DNA of 64,000 nucleotides from Polyporus tsugae (taxonomy: Eukaryota > Basidiomycota > Agaricomycetes > Polyporales > Polyporaceae). The position numbers and the translations under genes are program-made. Of this stretch, positions 32,220 to 43,409 are shown one piece after another; position 1 is the first letter of the stretch; every line of letters starts with the position of its first letter. The notes beneath the pieces were generated by a model. That model searched no databases. It was not told the DNA's origin and saw only the letters and a program-made list of their open reading frames with translations. Location of the stretch: assembly GCA_024305745.1 (NCBI GenBank), contig JAHRBS010000009.1:1674001-1738000 (forward strand). The letters are read 5' to 3'.

Positions 32220-33805
32220 CTACTGCCCTGCCTGCTCCGCATACACCTGGAGGGATGATGACGTGAGTACCATTCAAATTACCACAGATAATATCACCAC
32301 GCACCTTGATGGTCTTGTCCGCCCCACCCGTGATCAACCGTGTCCCTGTGACGTCGAACGTCGAACAGAATACACCCGCCTCCGCCTCCAGCGAACCCGG
32401 TTGCGGTATATCGTCCATGTTCTGGAACGCTGTGCCCGTGTTCCAGTCCCAGAACGCCAGCGACCCGTTATCGCCTGCCGAGAAGAAGACGCCCTCTGAG
32501 TTCACAGAGAGCGTGTTGATGATCGCGTTCTGCCCGCTGAAATTGAAGACGAACATGCCCTCCGGACACTTCCACTTCTTGATGTTGTTCCCGCCCGCTG
32601 AGGCGGACGCGAAGGTGTACTCCGTCGGGTGGATGGCGAGCGCGCGCACGGACTTCTTGTGGTGGGTCAGCGTCACCATCGTCTTCCCCGCAGCGAGGTC
32701 CCATAACCTGTACGTATGCTGATTTGAACCCAAGCAAAGTAAAGAGGTGACCGTATGCGTACCGTACGGTCGAGTCCATACTACCAGTGATGATCTGAGG
32801 GTCTGACTCCTGGCACTTCACATCCGCGACAGTAGCCGTATGGCCGGACAGGACGTGGATTTGCGCCTTTGTTCGCATGTCCCACACGCGTGCCGACGCA
32901 TCACGACCGGAGGTGACGAGGACGTCGAGCGTTGGGTGCAAACTGAGCGCATACACCCCAGACAGGTGTCCGTGGTAGTGTCGGATGACCTTGTTCGCCT
33001 CTAGATCCCAGCACTTGACCATCTGCGTGCAGATCCTGAATACAAGAGGATGGGCAGATTGTACAGGACGAACGCACCTTGTCCTCTCCACATGAGAAAA
33101 GGTAGGGGTGTCTTGATGATACCGCCAACCCACGCACTGTCGAGATATGACCGGTTAGTGAGAGCTTGAGTTCGCCGGACGCGAGGTCCCAGATTTTGAT
33201 AACGCGGTCCCCAGCTCCAGTCGCGAACCACTTGTTCCCTGGCTCGACTGCGACGCTCCGCACCCAGCCAAGGTGTCCAGAAATGACGCGCATGAGCTTC
33301 CATGGTGGGTGGTACGTTGGTTTGATTGTCCGTGTTGTTTTGTGCAGCTGGAGCGCGCGGGTGAGGTTGTTGTTGGACGTAAAGGTGGATAGTTGGGGAG
33401 CGGGGGTGTTGTCTATTTGAGCGATCATCCGGCCGGTGTCTGTACTCGCTGGAGGGCACCGTTTAAGCACTGTTATGTCGCTGGGAACAAAATAATACTC
33501 ACGTCCCGCTGTGATCATCTTCCTTTGTTCCTTGGGCCTCACCGGACCCACTGGACCCTGCTGGGCGAGCAGTGGAGCAGGCAGTTGCCTGACCTCCTTG
33601 TACTCATCGGTCATTTTCACGGAGAGTCGTATCCTCGCACTACATGCGCCACATTTAGGAGGTCTGTGTGCCAGGGACAGCATATATGCGCGCACCTCTT
33701 TTCCTCATCTTTGTATGTGTCATCTAAACCTGAAGCGAAGATGTCTCGTGTCCGCTTCCCGCAAACTTGGAGCAGAGGGTTCAAGGGAGGTAGTGACGAG
33801 GTCAT
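32220..33805 (-). CDS. PRP46: Pre-mRNA splicing factor Prp46 / PLRG1 (WD40)
   Basis: Intact gene. Exon 1 starts at 33,805 ([17 protein letters not shown]), later exons carry [13 protein letters not shown] and seven WD40 repeats, beginning [19 protein letters not shown] and continuing through [45 protein letters not shown] and GADKTIK, with [12 protein letters not shown] at 32,220-32,222. Prp46 is a core component of the Prp19 complex in the activated spliceosome. It shares a short divergent promoter with TFIIS, 320 bp away. The left-arm copy is a pseudogene. Confidence 0.92.
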
Positions 33806-34125
33806 GATGGGGATAGGGAGACGTTAGGACACCAGAACACCAGAGAGAGATCAACAAAAAGCAAAGGCGGTGAGGGAATGACAACCAACGGAGCGGAGGA
33901 CAGTGGTGGCGGAGGCGAGCTCAACGCGCCAAACAGCGAGCGCGCTATTTGTCTCTGTTTGTTTCGTCTTTGTCAGCAACACCTTTCTTGCCCACAACGG
34001 CGATATGCCGCGCTCCCTTTGACTGAGCCACGTTGTATGCGCCGTTGTCGACGACGAGAGGGCTGCCATTGTCGCTGTCGAAGGACTTAAAAGGGTTTCC
34101 CTGTGTACAGTAGAGTGTAGACAAC

Positions 34126-35598
34126 ATGTCTGCTGCCGCAGAGCTCAAGCCGCTTGTCAAGTCCCTGAACAGCGCTTCGACCGATGAGGTGTGTTATTGA
34201 TCTCCCTATGGCGTCCCCGTTCACCTGCATTTTTTTTTACTGTTCTGGACGTTGCTGACGGTTTTTCGGCTCGTGGACACGTGTAGGAGATCGTCACCAT
34301 CCTAACCACCCTCAAGCAGCAAGCGAAGATCACCGAAGCGGTTCTCAGGGTATGTGGCGTCGCCATTGAGACCGCCAGTAGCTTACAAGGAGCTGTCGTA
34401 CAGGAAAGTAAAGCCGGCCTGGCAGTTGGAAAATTGCGCCAGCATGCTTCCAAGCCGGTCTCCGAGCTTGCGAAGGAGATTGTGAAGAAATGGAAGACGG
34501 AGGTTGAGCGGGAAAAGCAGGCATCGGGAGGAAAGAGCGGGGCCAAGCCTCCAGGTGCGTGCTCTCGGACTGCGCATACATCCACCATCTATTCAGCATG
34601 CGATACCCCAGCTGCGAAGAAAGCTGCGAGCGCATCGTCAGCAGTCACTCCTTCCACCCCTGCGACCCCCACGACTTCCGGCGGTGGAGCAAAGTTCAGC
34701 GACTCGCGGTCGGCGAAGAGCGACGGTGTGAAGATGGACTACTCCGGTGACAAGACACGAGACAAATGCGCGGAACTCATCTACGATGCCCTTGTCTTCG
34801 ACTCTGGCGCACGTAAGCGGCTCTCCTTCGGCCTTCTGACTGTCTTATCACGCTTACACGATATTAAAGCGAGCGAACTCATCCTGACCCGCGCAAAGGA
34901 TATCGAGAAGACCGTCCTCTCCGATAACGGCGGTGCGAATGCCAACTACAAGGCAAAGATACGCTCGTTATTCGTCAATCTGAAAGACAAGAACAACCCC
35001 GGTTTGCGAGAGAACGTCATCTCCGGCGACCTGCCCGTCTCCAAACTCTGCAAAATGACCAGCGCAGTATGTTTTATATCCCTGTTGCATTGTGCTCTCT
35101 CCTTAATAAATGCCGTGTCGACAGGAAATGGCCTCAGAGGAACGGAAAGCCGCGAATGCGAAGATTGCGGCGGAGAACCTCTTCAAGACGTACGGTGCGG
35201 GCGAGCAGCAGGCCGAAACCGACGCCTTCCAATGTGGTCGTTGCAAACAGGTGCGCCTGTTCCCCTCTCTGTTGCTTCGGCAGACTGCGTCACAGTGCTG
35301 AGCTGCCTCTTAGCGGAAGTGCCGTTATCGCCAACAACAGACACGGAGCGCCGATGAACCGATGACGGTACGTGCTATCTTCTCTCGAATACCACTTCCC
35401 TGAGTTGACATGCCTTCTTTGCCTCCAGACCTTTGTAACGTCAGTGATATCTCGATTTCTGCATTCCCTTCGCCTTCCGACTGACTGCTATTCCTCTGCA
35501 TGCACAGGTGTACCGTATGTAATCATAGGTTGGTGTGGTCTTTTACGTCTTGCACCCAGTGTACTCACGCCTGTACTCGTAGATGGAAGTTCTCGTAA
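34126..35598 (+). CDS. Transcription elongation factor S-II (TFIIS)
   Basis: Start at 34,126 (MSAAAELKPLVKSLN), several short exons, stop TAA 35,596-35,598. The TFIIS-N/LW domain occupies about residues 1-80, followed by a Ser/Thr/Ala-rich linker, then the central domain (DKTRDKCAELIYDAL; ILTRAKDIEKTVL; KIRSLFVNLKDKNNP). The C-terminal zinc ribbon is assembled from small exons: CGRCKQ, KCRYRQQQTRSADEPMT and TFVTCTVCNHRWKFS. The RSADEPMT loop is the acidic-tip region (Asp-Glu) that enters RNA polymerase II and stimulates transcript cleavage. Single intact copy in the window. Confidence 0.93.
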
Positions 35599-37307
35599 TC
35601 GGCTCGCATCCAGTCGTGAGGCAGGAGACGTTCCCTCGCTCAGTGCCACTGCCTGCTGCCATCCTTATCTTGCCCTAGTTTCCCTTCCTACCCCCATTTC
35701 CGCCCTACAGTCAATATTCTAGACCATGGTGCCGTAAGCGTCCGAGAGGGCTTACCATCCCCCCTCATCATATCCCACCGTTTACTATACTGCATTGTAG
35801 TTTCTTCTTGCTCTCTCTCCTTGCATGTAATTATTTCTTTCCGCTGTACTTCTGCTAGTCCAAGTCGGCAATGAAGTTGTGGGGCATATGGGCGCTTACC
35901 CATTTTCGGACTTGTCTACCATCATCCACGACCTTGCATAACACTCGCCACTGGGCTCTTCGACGGGACAAATTTACGCCCGCAATGTTTCCTTCGTCCT
36001 GTGGCTACGGATTGCACCATATCAAGAGAGCACCAGTGTTGCCAAACTTCAAATGGCAAGGTATATGCGCTGGGGTTCTGGCAGGTGCGCAGTACTGTAT
36101 CTCAGGCCTCGTGTATACGGTCTGGGGTGGCACCTGGGTGCCTCGACGTTTTTCTAGACTCGGTAGATGTTCTAACCGGTCCGTAAGACGTCGCCACCGC
36201 AGGCTCGACGGGGACGCCATGACAGGTCCACAGTACGTACTCTCATGTGAGCAACCCCCAGCCTTCGAACTATTGCGATTCACTGAAATACGGAAACACA
36301 GGATCACGTATGTGCTTCGTGCACTCGAGCTCGTCCCGACGGCACACCGGCACCTTCGACTGCCACGGGGTGAACGGAAACACGAACAAGTATATCCACG
36401 CTGTCAGTCCATTACTTGCGTCTCCCTCCCATTTGTCCGGGGGCCGACTACTATCTTCAGGCATGCGTTAATACTGTACTGTTAGTAACAGATCTATACA
36501 GTACTCCCGTCATGAGCAACTGTACAGCAAGCATGCATATGGTTACATTGAAACTTGGATCTACCTCGTGGGGGTGACACAGTAAGCTGAGGTAAGTGGG
36601 CCCCAGATTCCCGTGAAGTAGCTGCCTAGTCTCAGTCTGCGCTGATGTGCAGCTAAAGGCAAGAGCTTGAATCTACCAATCGATCGGACCAACAGGAGCT
36701 CGAACCGCACGAACGCGCCCTCGAGACGGGGGTAGGCCGAGCAAATAGCTCATCTAGCCCGTCGTCCCGTGGTGAAACGCGGCGTTTGCGTCCAGCTCTT
36801 CAGATGACAGAAGCCCGTTCGTCACCGTGGGCCCCATGTTCCTAGTGCACCTAGGTCTGCGCCACGGCGGCCTGGCCGAGCTGTCAGACCCCCTCCCCCC
36901 TCGATCGCTCCCAATCGCGGACACGACACAGACGCTTTCGTCCTCCCGTGCCTCCGAGTTCACGAGCAGGTCAGGCGCTTGTAGTGACACAGCGTGAAAT
37001 GCAACTCGGACCGAGCCTCAAATGTGAGCGCTCGTGGTAGCCACTTGATTAACCGGAAGACCAAAGCACGTTCTACGCCCACCCCCTATCCTCGTGGTAA
37101 TCGATGTGCTGATGTATTGTCAAGCTCGAAATGTCCGTGGATGTATACATAGAGCTAGCAAGAACACGAAGCAAACCAAATGACAAACGTAAGGCAAGTC
37201 CACAAGAAACTCTGCGTACTCGTACAATAAGTCCATGCAGCCGCCTTGCGACAGCCAGAGCCCTCATAACCCCAACGAACAACGTCGGAGGTGGGCAGAA
37301 ACAGCAC
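35599..37307. other. Gene-poor region outside the palindrome
   Basis: Palindrome homology ends near 35,683. At 35,870-36,480 one or more protein-like stretches with possible short introns appear (for example SDLSTIIHDLA and LKYGNTGSRMCF in different frames), but frames break repeatedly, so this is at best a gene relic. The remaining kilobase shows no gene. Confidence 0.4.
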
Positions 37308-37930
37308 TCAAGCTAAGCACGTCAAGTGAGTTCCTTCCTCCAATTTTGGAATCTAGTTTCAATGCTCACCCTCTTCAAGACGCCAACGTTGCTCCTCTCC
37401 GTCACGGACTTCCCACAACATCGCATGTTCCCCTGGTTGAGGAACGCCTCCAAACTGCAAACCCAAGCGAGCGTTCGGTACCACGATCCTGCTTATTTGT
37501 CAGCCTCTGGGATCCCAACGGATGATAGCCTAAGGCCTTGGCTTACCGCAGCGCCGACGGGTCTTCCCGGTCATGGCGAACGTCCCATTCGGTCTCTGTC
37601 CGAGTGGCGACGACGCGTCCTGCACTTCTCGGTGAGCCATCAATGCCAAGGTAGAGACCCGTGGCAACATTGCGGAACGTCCAGCGCGTTACGCTCGCCT
37701 GCGGTGTTGACCTCGGGCGCTCCGCAACCCACTGGCGTAAAAGGCGACTATCAGCACTTCTTTTCGACTCCAGTGTGGTGGGCCCACTCGCAGCATACCT
37801 TCTGGTTATCGCCGTTCGCCCAAGAGCCGCCCGCAACCGACTTGAAGTCGGCCATGGAGAGGTCGAGGACGATGCCGGCCTTCCCGTTGGTGAACCTGTA
37901 GGTGTGGCCGGGCTTGATCTGGACGGACAT
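37308..37930 (-). CDS. Ricin-B-type beta-trefoil lectin 1
   Basis: Four exons from ATG at 37,930. Exon 1 encodes IKPGHTYRFTNGKAGIVLDLS...GDNQK; exon 2 begins W and includes WTFRNVATGLYLGIDG; exon 3 ends QRWRLEE; exon 4 supplies only a split codon and the TGA (37,308-37,310). The spliced NQK-W and QRW give the QxW signature of ricin-B-like sugar-binding folds. About 145 residues, one trefoil, no signal peptide, no enzymatic domain. Cytosolic fungal lectins of this type are often defensive against feeders (family knowledge). It is more diverged than lectins 2-4. Confidence 0.78.
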
Positions 37931-40900
37931 GGCGTGCGGGGTTGATACTGGTGGTGTACTACGGGTAGGTACGAAATCGTGGGGTCGTAGAACCTGAGTG
38001 CGAGTGCGCTAAAGCTCAGTGCTGGGGATGTAGAATACACATTCCGCTTCGCCCTCTTATAAGGCAGTGGCTGGAGTGCTGGTGGCCCCTTGGCTTGCTA
38101 TGAGCGCCGAAACGGGGAGTCGTTTACCTCAAATGGGCTACCCAACTACGCACGATCGAGGGACCGTACGTACGTACGCCAAACCATTCTCGAGTGGAGG
38201 CCCAGGCCTTGATGATGGGCGTACGGCATTTCGCCAGAGCATCTCATGCTTCATCTGGGGTGCGAAGCGAGAAGGAGCGCGAAGGTATAGCAATCCGCTG
38301 CATCATCTCGCTGCCCGTCACGGTCCACGGTCGCTGTGCACGAGCGAGCGTTTCGTGAAACCTGAGTCGATCCTGTACAGAGGTGCGCGGTTCCCTCATT
38401 CGGCTCCCGTCCCGGGTTTGAATATGACGCCCAGAACGAGGGAACGACGATCCAGAGTGGAAGATTGCCTCGCCATGACGCTTCAACTGCACATCAAGAT
38501 CCAACGAGGAGATGTCTGGATGACGAGTTGACTGTAGGTTTGTGTCACCGTACGTGTTTCGAGTGTATTGTGCCAAGTTACTGGCCGGCGAGCCTGCACC
38601 GATTGATACACCCAGATTCGGACGTGAGGCTGGAAACCGGCACTCAATGCTTTCTCTGATGGGAGTCTGGCAGGTGCGAAAGCCCATGTGTCTTAGTACG
38701 TATGACCTGTTCGACGTATCATCTCCGCGCCCTCGAGAGCTGAATGCCTTAGAGACTTTACACCATCGGGCGCATGGCTCGCTCGAGCAGACAAGAGCGC
38801 ACACACCTCATTGGCCAGTCCGCTCATGTGGGATCGCGGAGCGCTGACTTGGGTTCGTTTAATCGTTAAGTCTCGTCATATGCCAGGTCACGTTTGTCAA
38901 CCATCGTGCTTGACCAGGAGCCTTTCGTGGGTCGCCGTCCTCGCACTTTTGCACACGCACGGACACCACGCGGACACCACGCGGCCGGGCCCTGGCCTTA
39001 TCAGGTTGACCCTTCCGTCTATCAGTTCCGGAAGGGGAAGGGCTCTTTCTTTCCTCGACCCGCCTCGCGCTACACGCAACACTGCACACTGTCACTGGCA
39101 GTGGAACTCAACATATTCATGTCGCTGACTCGTACGTCAAGCGGTCAGGGTAGTCAGCGAAAGTTGGCAGGTAGGTAGTGCTTGAATGCTAAACTTTCGT
39201 CGCAAGCCCGTTTACCACCCCACAATTGTAGTGCTTTACCATGCGCATACTTATCTTGGTGAGCACTCTGAAACACTGGGTTGCGTTATCTGTACCGTCT
39301 GATGGCATCCTGTGATGCGCTTTGGACAGCTCGATCCTTAAGTGGCATGGAGCCATGGACGCCCGCCGGTGTTATGGAATTGAGAGCACGAGCTGTCGCT
39401 CAACGAGCACCCGACCGGCAAGGGGTCCGTCTCCCAATCGCACCCTCAATCGCACATAGCTCGATCATACCATTACAGGCGGTTCGTGACTTGTACGCCT
39501 GACTGGATCTCGGAATTACTGGCTCGTTACTTCGCAGCTACGAGTCAGGGATGCGCCGGTGGGCTTCCGCGATTGGAAACGCTCCTACTGCATGTCGGGC
39601 CATCAAGATCGTGAAGAGGTGCGTGATCTGTTGCGCTTTCTATATGGACGTTTTCGACAAATGGGAACCGGATAGATCCTCAGGCCTCAAGGGGCACCCA
39701 CCCTAGGCCACCATCTAGATGCGTTTCGCGGGAGTCGGTCGCATTCGCCGTCGCCGTCACACCGGGCCTCCGGTCATGCGAGGCAAAGCAAGGTAGAAAT
39801 TTTTCTTCGTCGCGACGAGTGCGCGAGTCGATGTTCGTACGCTCAAGTTGGCAATGCTCCGCGACTTATGCTATCTAATCTAGATATGTCGCGTTGTCGG
39901 TCGGACGAACACCGTACATCCTCCGCAACTCGAGGCTTAGCAGATACACGAGTGAGTCAAGAAAGCGTGCTTCCGGACCGGGCAAGTCCACGTTACATCC
40001 GCTCGTCGATCCCCGATTAGAAGACCCAGTGGCGTAACAGTCGAGCACTCTTATATGAAGATCCAGGTGCTCGAGGTACACCGTCAACATGCACTTTCGC
40101 GGTTGTCGATCGCGGCAGCCACCCCCAGTTTCCCCGGCATCCACAATTTTCAGGGTCCCCGGCATTCACGGTCGGGCCTCGAGTGCGCGACATTGACTCC
40201 GCACCATGGCGAGGGACCACGAATGGCCACACACTTTCTCCGAGCCGTGCCATCTATGCGCCACCGCTGACCTTCTCGGGCCTGACTCCGTGTTGGGGTG
40301 ACCGTGCTTGCGGCGGTCGTCCGAGCATGGGGCCCACGGAGGATGCCTCGACCAGGTCGAGGCTATGGGCCACCTGCTCGCGGGCACACGAAGATGAACG
40401 GGTGGCCGAGTTCTCGCTCGATCGCTGGCGGTCGAACTGGAAGCTTGAAGGCACGTTGCTAAACCTTTGTCTGTGGGGACTCAGTCACGAGGTTCGCCAC
40501 TTGCCTGGTGCGGTCCTGTTGCAACGCTTCCCTGCGGTGCCACTCCGCAGTGTCGCAGCCGGATCACGTCGAGCTGAATGGGCGATGCTCAAGATCATCC
40601 CATGTGGGAAGACACCGGACTGTGGGGTTTGCGTCTCCGTGCAGGGCGTCGTGGTGCCATTGGCCACGTGCCAAGGTTCCCAACGCTGAAGAATTCACCG
40701 GCCCGACCCCGTTTGTGGAGACCCCACAAATGTGCGACAATGCTACATTCACGCCTGGGGTGGGTTGAGGGTGTGGAGGAATAGAAGCAGGTAAGCGTTA
40801 GGCATCGTCTTGTGCAGGGTCCACAGGGGCCTCGATGCTGATTGGAAACCGGTTTCTGCGAATCATTGCCTCGGTCCTAGGTCACGGTTCGCGGTTCATG

Positions 40901-41295
40901 CCCACCGGGGTTGCCGGCGAGGACATGCGGTACGTCTTCTCAAGGGTCCCTCGAAGGCGGAGGGTAGCAGGAGCATTAGCATTGATAAGTGATAACCTTC
41001 TGCAGATTGAGTTTGGCGCTGACCGCAAGTTAACGTTAACACAGTGTGTGCCCAGCGCATGGGCACGGAGGCTCTACGCTGTAGAAGTTGCGACCTTCTC
41101 GCACTCAATTTATCAGAAGCATATCTGACACTACTATCCGGGATGAACAGGTACGATTCAAATTCTGCTTCTGCGCTCGTGCATAGAAGTACACTCGTAG
41201 CTTATGATACAATGATACTAGGACTGCCAACGCCTAGAACTGCTCCCGTATCTCCGCCTCAAACGTGCGCCAAGCCCATGGTTGCAAACACCGAC
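37931..41295. other. 3.3 kb without a supported gene
   Basis: No domain, splice-supported frame or RNA gene is seen. At about 40,328-40,435 a segment (GGGGCCCACGGAGGATGCCTCGACC...) resembles 44,074-44,200, so at least part is a repeated relic. The last 200 bases resemble the 3' flanks of lectins 3 and 4. Confidence 0.45.
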
Positions 41296-41958
41296 TCAAA
41301 CTAGACCGTACAAGGGACAGGCGAGGTGAGCACATGCATTCGTCCCCGCAATCCGGTGGATGTGAGATGAAGGCGTGAAGGAAGAACTCACCCTGTTCGA
41401 AGCGCCAGGTCTGGTTCGCCCCACCCCATTTCTTCCAGAGCGTGACGGGCGTTCCTGGGGTCGAGTTCCCGTGATCGCTCAAGTCCAGGCAGTACTCCGT
41501 GCCCGCGACGAATGCCCTATCCCCGCGATCAGCAGACCAACTCGAGAGGACAGCAGAAGTCGACGACGCGACGCACCTGCAGGCGTCCGGGTTCTCTTGG
41601 TCAGGCCGCACGTCCCACAAGGTGGGGTTCCTCATGGCCTTGATGGGCGTGTCGTTGTTGGGGTCGCCGCTGTATCCGACGAAGAGGCCCGTGGTGGGGT
41701 TCTTGAAGCGCCAGTTGTTGTCCTGCTGCTCAGCGACCCACTGCGCATGGCAGGCGCAACGTTCGTCGTGCGCAAGTCAGCAAGGTGTACCACCGTCGTG
41801 CGTCAGGGGCGTCTAACGGAAGCACGTACCTTTTGGTTGTCGTTGCCGCTGAAGTTGTAGCCGGTGATGGGCGACTGGTCCTGGCCACCGGAGAGGTCAA
41901 GCACGGTGCCTCCCTTGGCGTTGGTGACCTTATACGTCTTTCCGTTCTCGAGTTGCAT
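41296..41958 (-). CDS. Ricin-B-type beta-trefoil lectin 2
   Basis: Start 41,958. Exon 1 gives LENGKTYKVTNAKGGTVLDLSGG...NDNQK, exon 2 WVAEQQDNNWRFKNPTTGLFVG to DQENPDACR, exon 3 AFVAGTEYCLDLSDHGNSTPG to NQTWRFEQ, and the last exon one split Val codon plus TGA (41,296-41,298). QxW motifs are present (NQK-W across the intron, NQTW). About 140 residues, single domain, no secretion signal. Same exon plan as the other three lectin genes. Confidence 0.8.
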
Positions 41959-43152
41959 GTTTGCTCGTTGGTGCGTGTAGTATGATGGTGGTGATGAGGA
42001 GAAGATGGTGAAAAGGGATGTGCGTACATCACAAGGTAATAAAGCAGATGAAGTGGAGACGCTAAGGCGTGTGCAATGACATCATCACTGCTAGTCCGAG
42101 CGGTAAGTGTGACCTCACACTCTCGCAACGCTCAGTCCCAACAGTTTTTAGATCGGGAGAGGTGGGACAGGAGGATAGGAGAGTCGCAACCTCGAACATT
42201 GTAGAGCTCCTCAACGACCTGTGCGGTAGGAACACGGCAACAGCTGATAGTCGGGTGGAATTTGAATATACCTTCTATGGAGGGGAACACGATGAGCGAA
42301 ATGCGCGCACGAAGACGATCTTCCACAGCGTTCCTGCACACACACCAAGCTCGGCTCTCGACCTTCGACCTCTGAGTTCGAGCTTCTAGCCCAGGAACGG
42401 AGCCCGACGCGAGGAAGCTCGGAGACACCGCCGCCCCACAATCCACGAGTGATCGAACTGACGCGTCGAGGCCCCTGTATTTCAAGTTCGAGCTCCGCAA
42501 CCATGACGAAAACGCGCGACTGGTGTCGCGGCCGGACGGTGCAGTGTGCGGCTGGAGCGGACACAGGTCCAGTACGATACTGTTTTGAATGTGAGGTGAG
42601 ACTGTCGAAAGCGCGTCGATACGCTTGGTATGTAGCAGATGCGCTCGGTGCGACAAGCGGCAGGTCAGCCTGGATCCTTTCCTCCGCTCGCAACCGTATT
42701 CGAGCGCTCCCTGGTCTGGTGAAGGATAGTCAGTACAGGTGTGCGGCAGCGCGTCCGCTGTAAGGACTGCACCGTGTATGCGCTCGAGGAACTTGGATCA
42801 AGATTGGGATGCTCGAGCTCGGGGACGCTAGAAGTCGATTCGAATTCGCGCCGAGCGTCGAGCGTCGAGGGGCGAATCTCGGATCGAGTCGCTTGCTCGG
42901 CGCCGTCTTGTGCTATTGAATTGCAGTCAGGCATTTTAAGTTTGGCGTTCTCGCTGCGGGAGAAGGAGAAGGCCGAGTCAAAACACCAAGCGAGATCCTC
43001 AGCCTGGAGATGGAGGGGGCTCGCCCTGACGTACAATGTTGCAGACCACACACGTGCGTGTGCTTGGCTGGTGCGACGCTTGCGACATGGGCCTGCGGTG
43101 TGTGTGAAGTTGTTATGAGTATGCCTGCTGACATAATGTCGAAGACATACTA
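41959..43152. other. Intergenic upstream of lectin 2
   Basis: About 1.2 kb. Many overlapping frames in high-GC sequence but none with a start, domain or introns that fit. Contains repeated GAGCTCGAGC-like palindromic words. No gene called. Confidence 0.4.
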
Positions 43153-43407
43153 GTTTACGCAGGCAACCCACTCAACAATTTCAAGGAATGGCTCAAGGAT
43201 GGGGACCCCGGACATGGCGCTCTTCCGCGTATGCGCGTGCTCGAGTGGAAGACCGACACGCCACTCGTTATTGACTCGGGGTGCATCCCGTACGCGAGAT
43301 TAGAAGAGGAGCACTTCCTGATAGACGAGCGTGATGGCGTCGCGGCTCTGCAAAAGTTATTTTCGGGCGAGTTGAAGATTGGGAGGGCTGGAACGGTGTA
43401 CGAGTGA
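43153..43407 (+). pseudogene. C-terminal remnant of an unidentified protein gene
   Basis: A clean 84-codon frame preceded by an acceptor-like CATACTAG, reading VYAGNPLNNFKEWLKDG, LEWKTDTPLVIDSGCIPYARL and ELKIGRAGTVYE-stop. Composition is clearly protein-like. No upstream exons are found in the preceding kilobase, so only the end of a gene seems to remain. I do not recognise the family with confidence. Confidence 0.45.
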
Positions 43408-43409
43408 GC

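Larger units (their letters stand above)
20822..35683. repeat. Right arm of the giant inverted duplication
   Basis: Mirror of 1-15,237. The inner edge lies after the GNAT stop codon, near 20,822, and the outer end just past TFIIS at about 35,683, where the left arm meets the window edge. It lacks the 1.5 kb transposon and keeps intact PRP46 and TFIIS, so it is closer to the ancestral arrangement. Confidence 0.95.

Noticed and set aside
1..35683. Simple assembly fold-back artefact
   Set aside because: Not excluded, but fold-back errors give near-perfect arms; here there is a transposon in one arm, pseudogenes in one arm and strongly uneven divergence.
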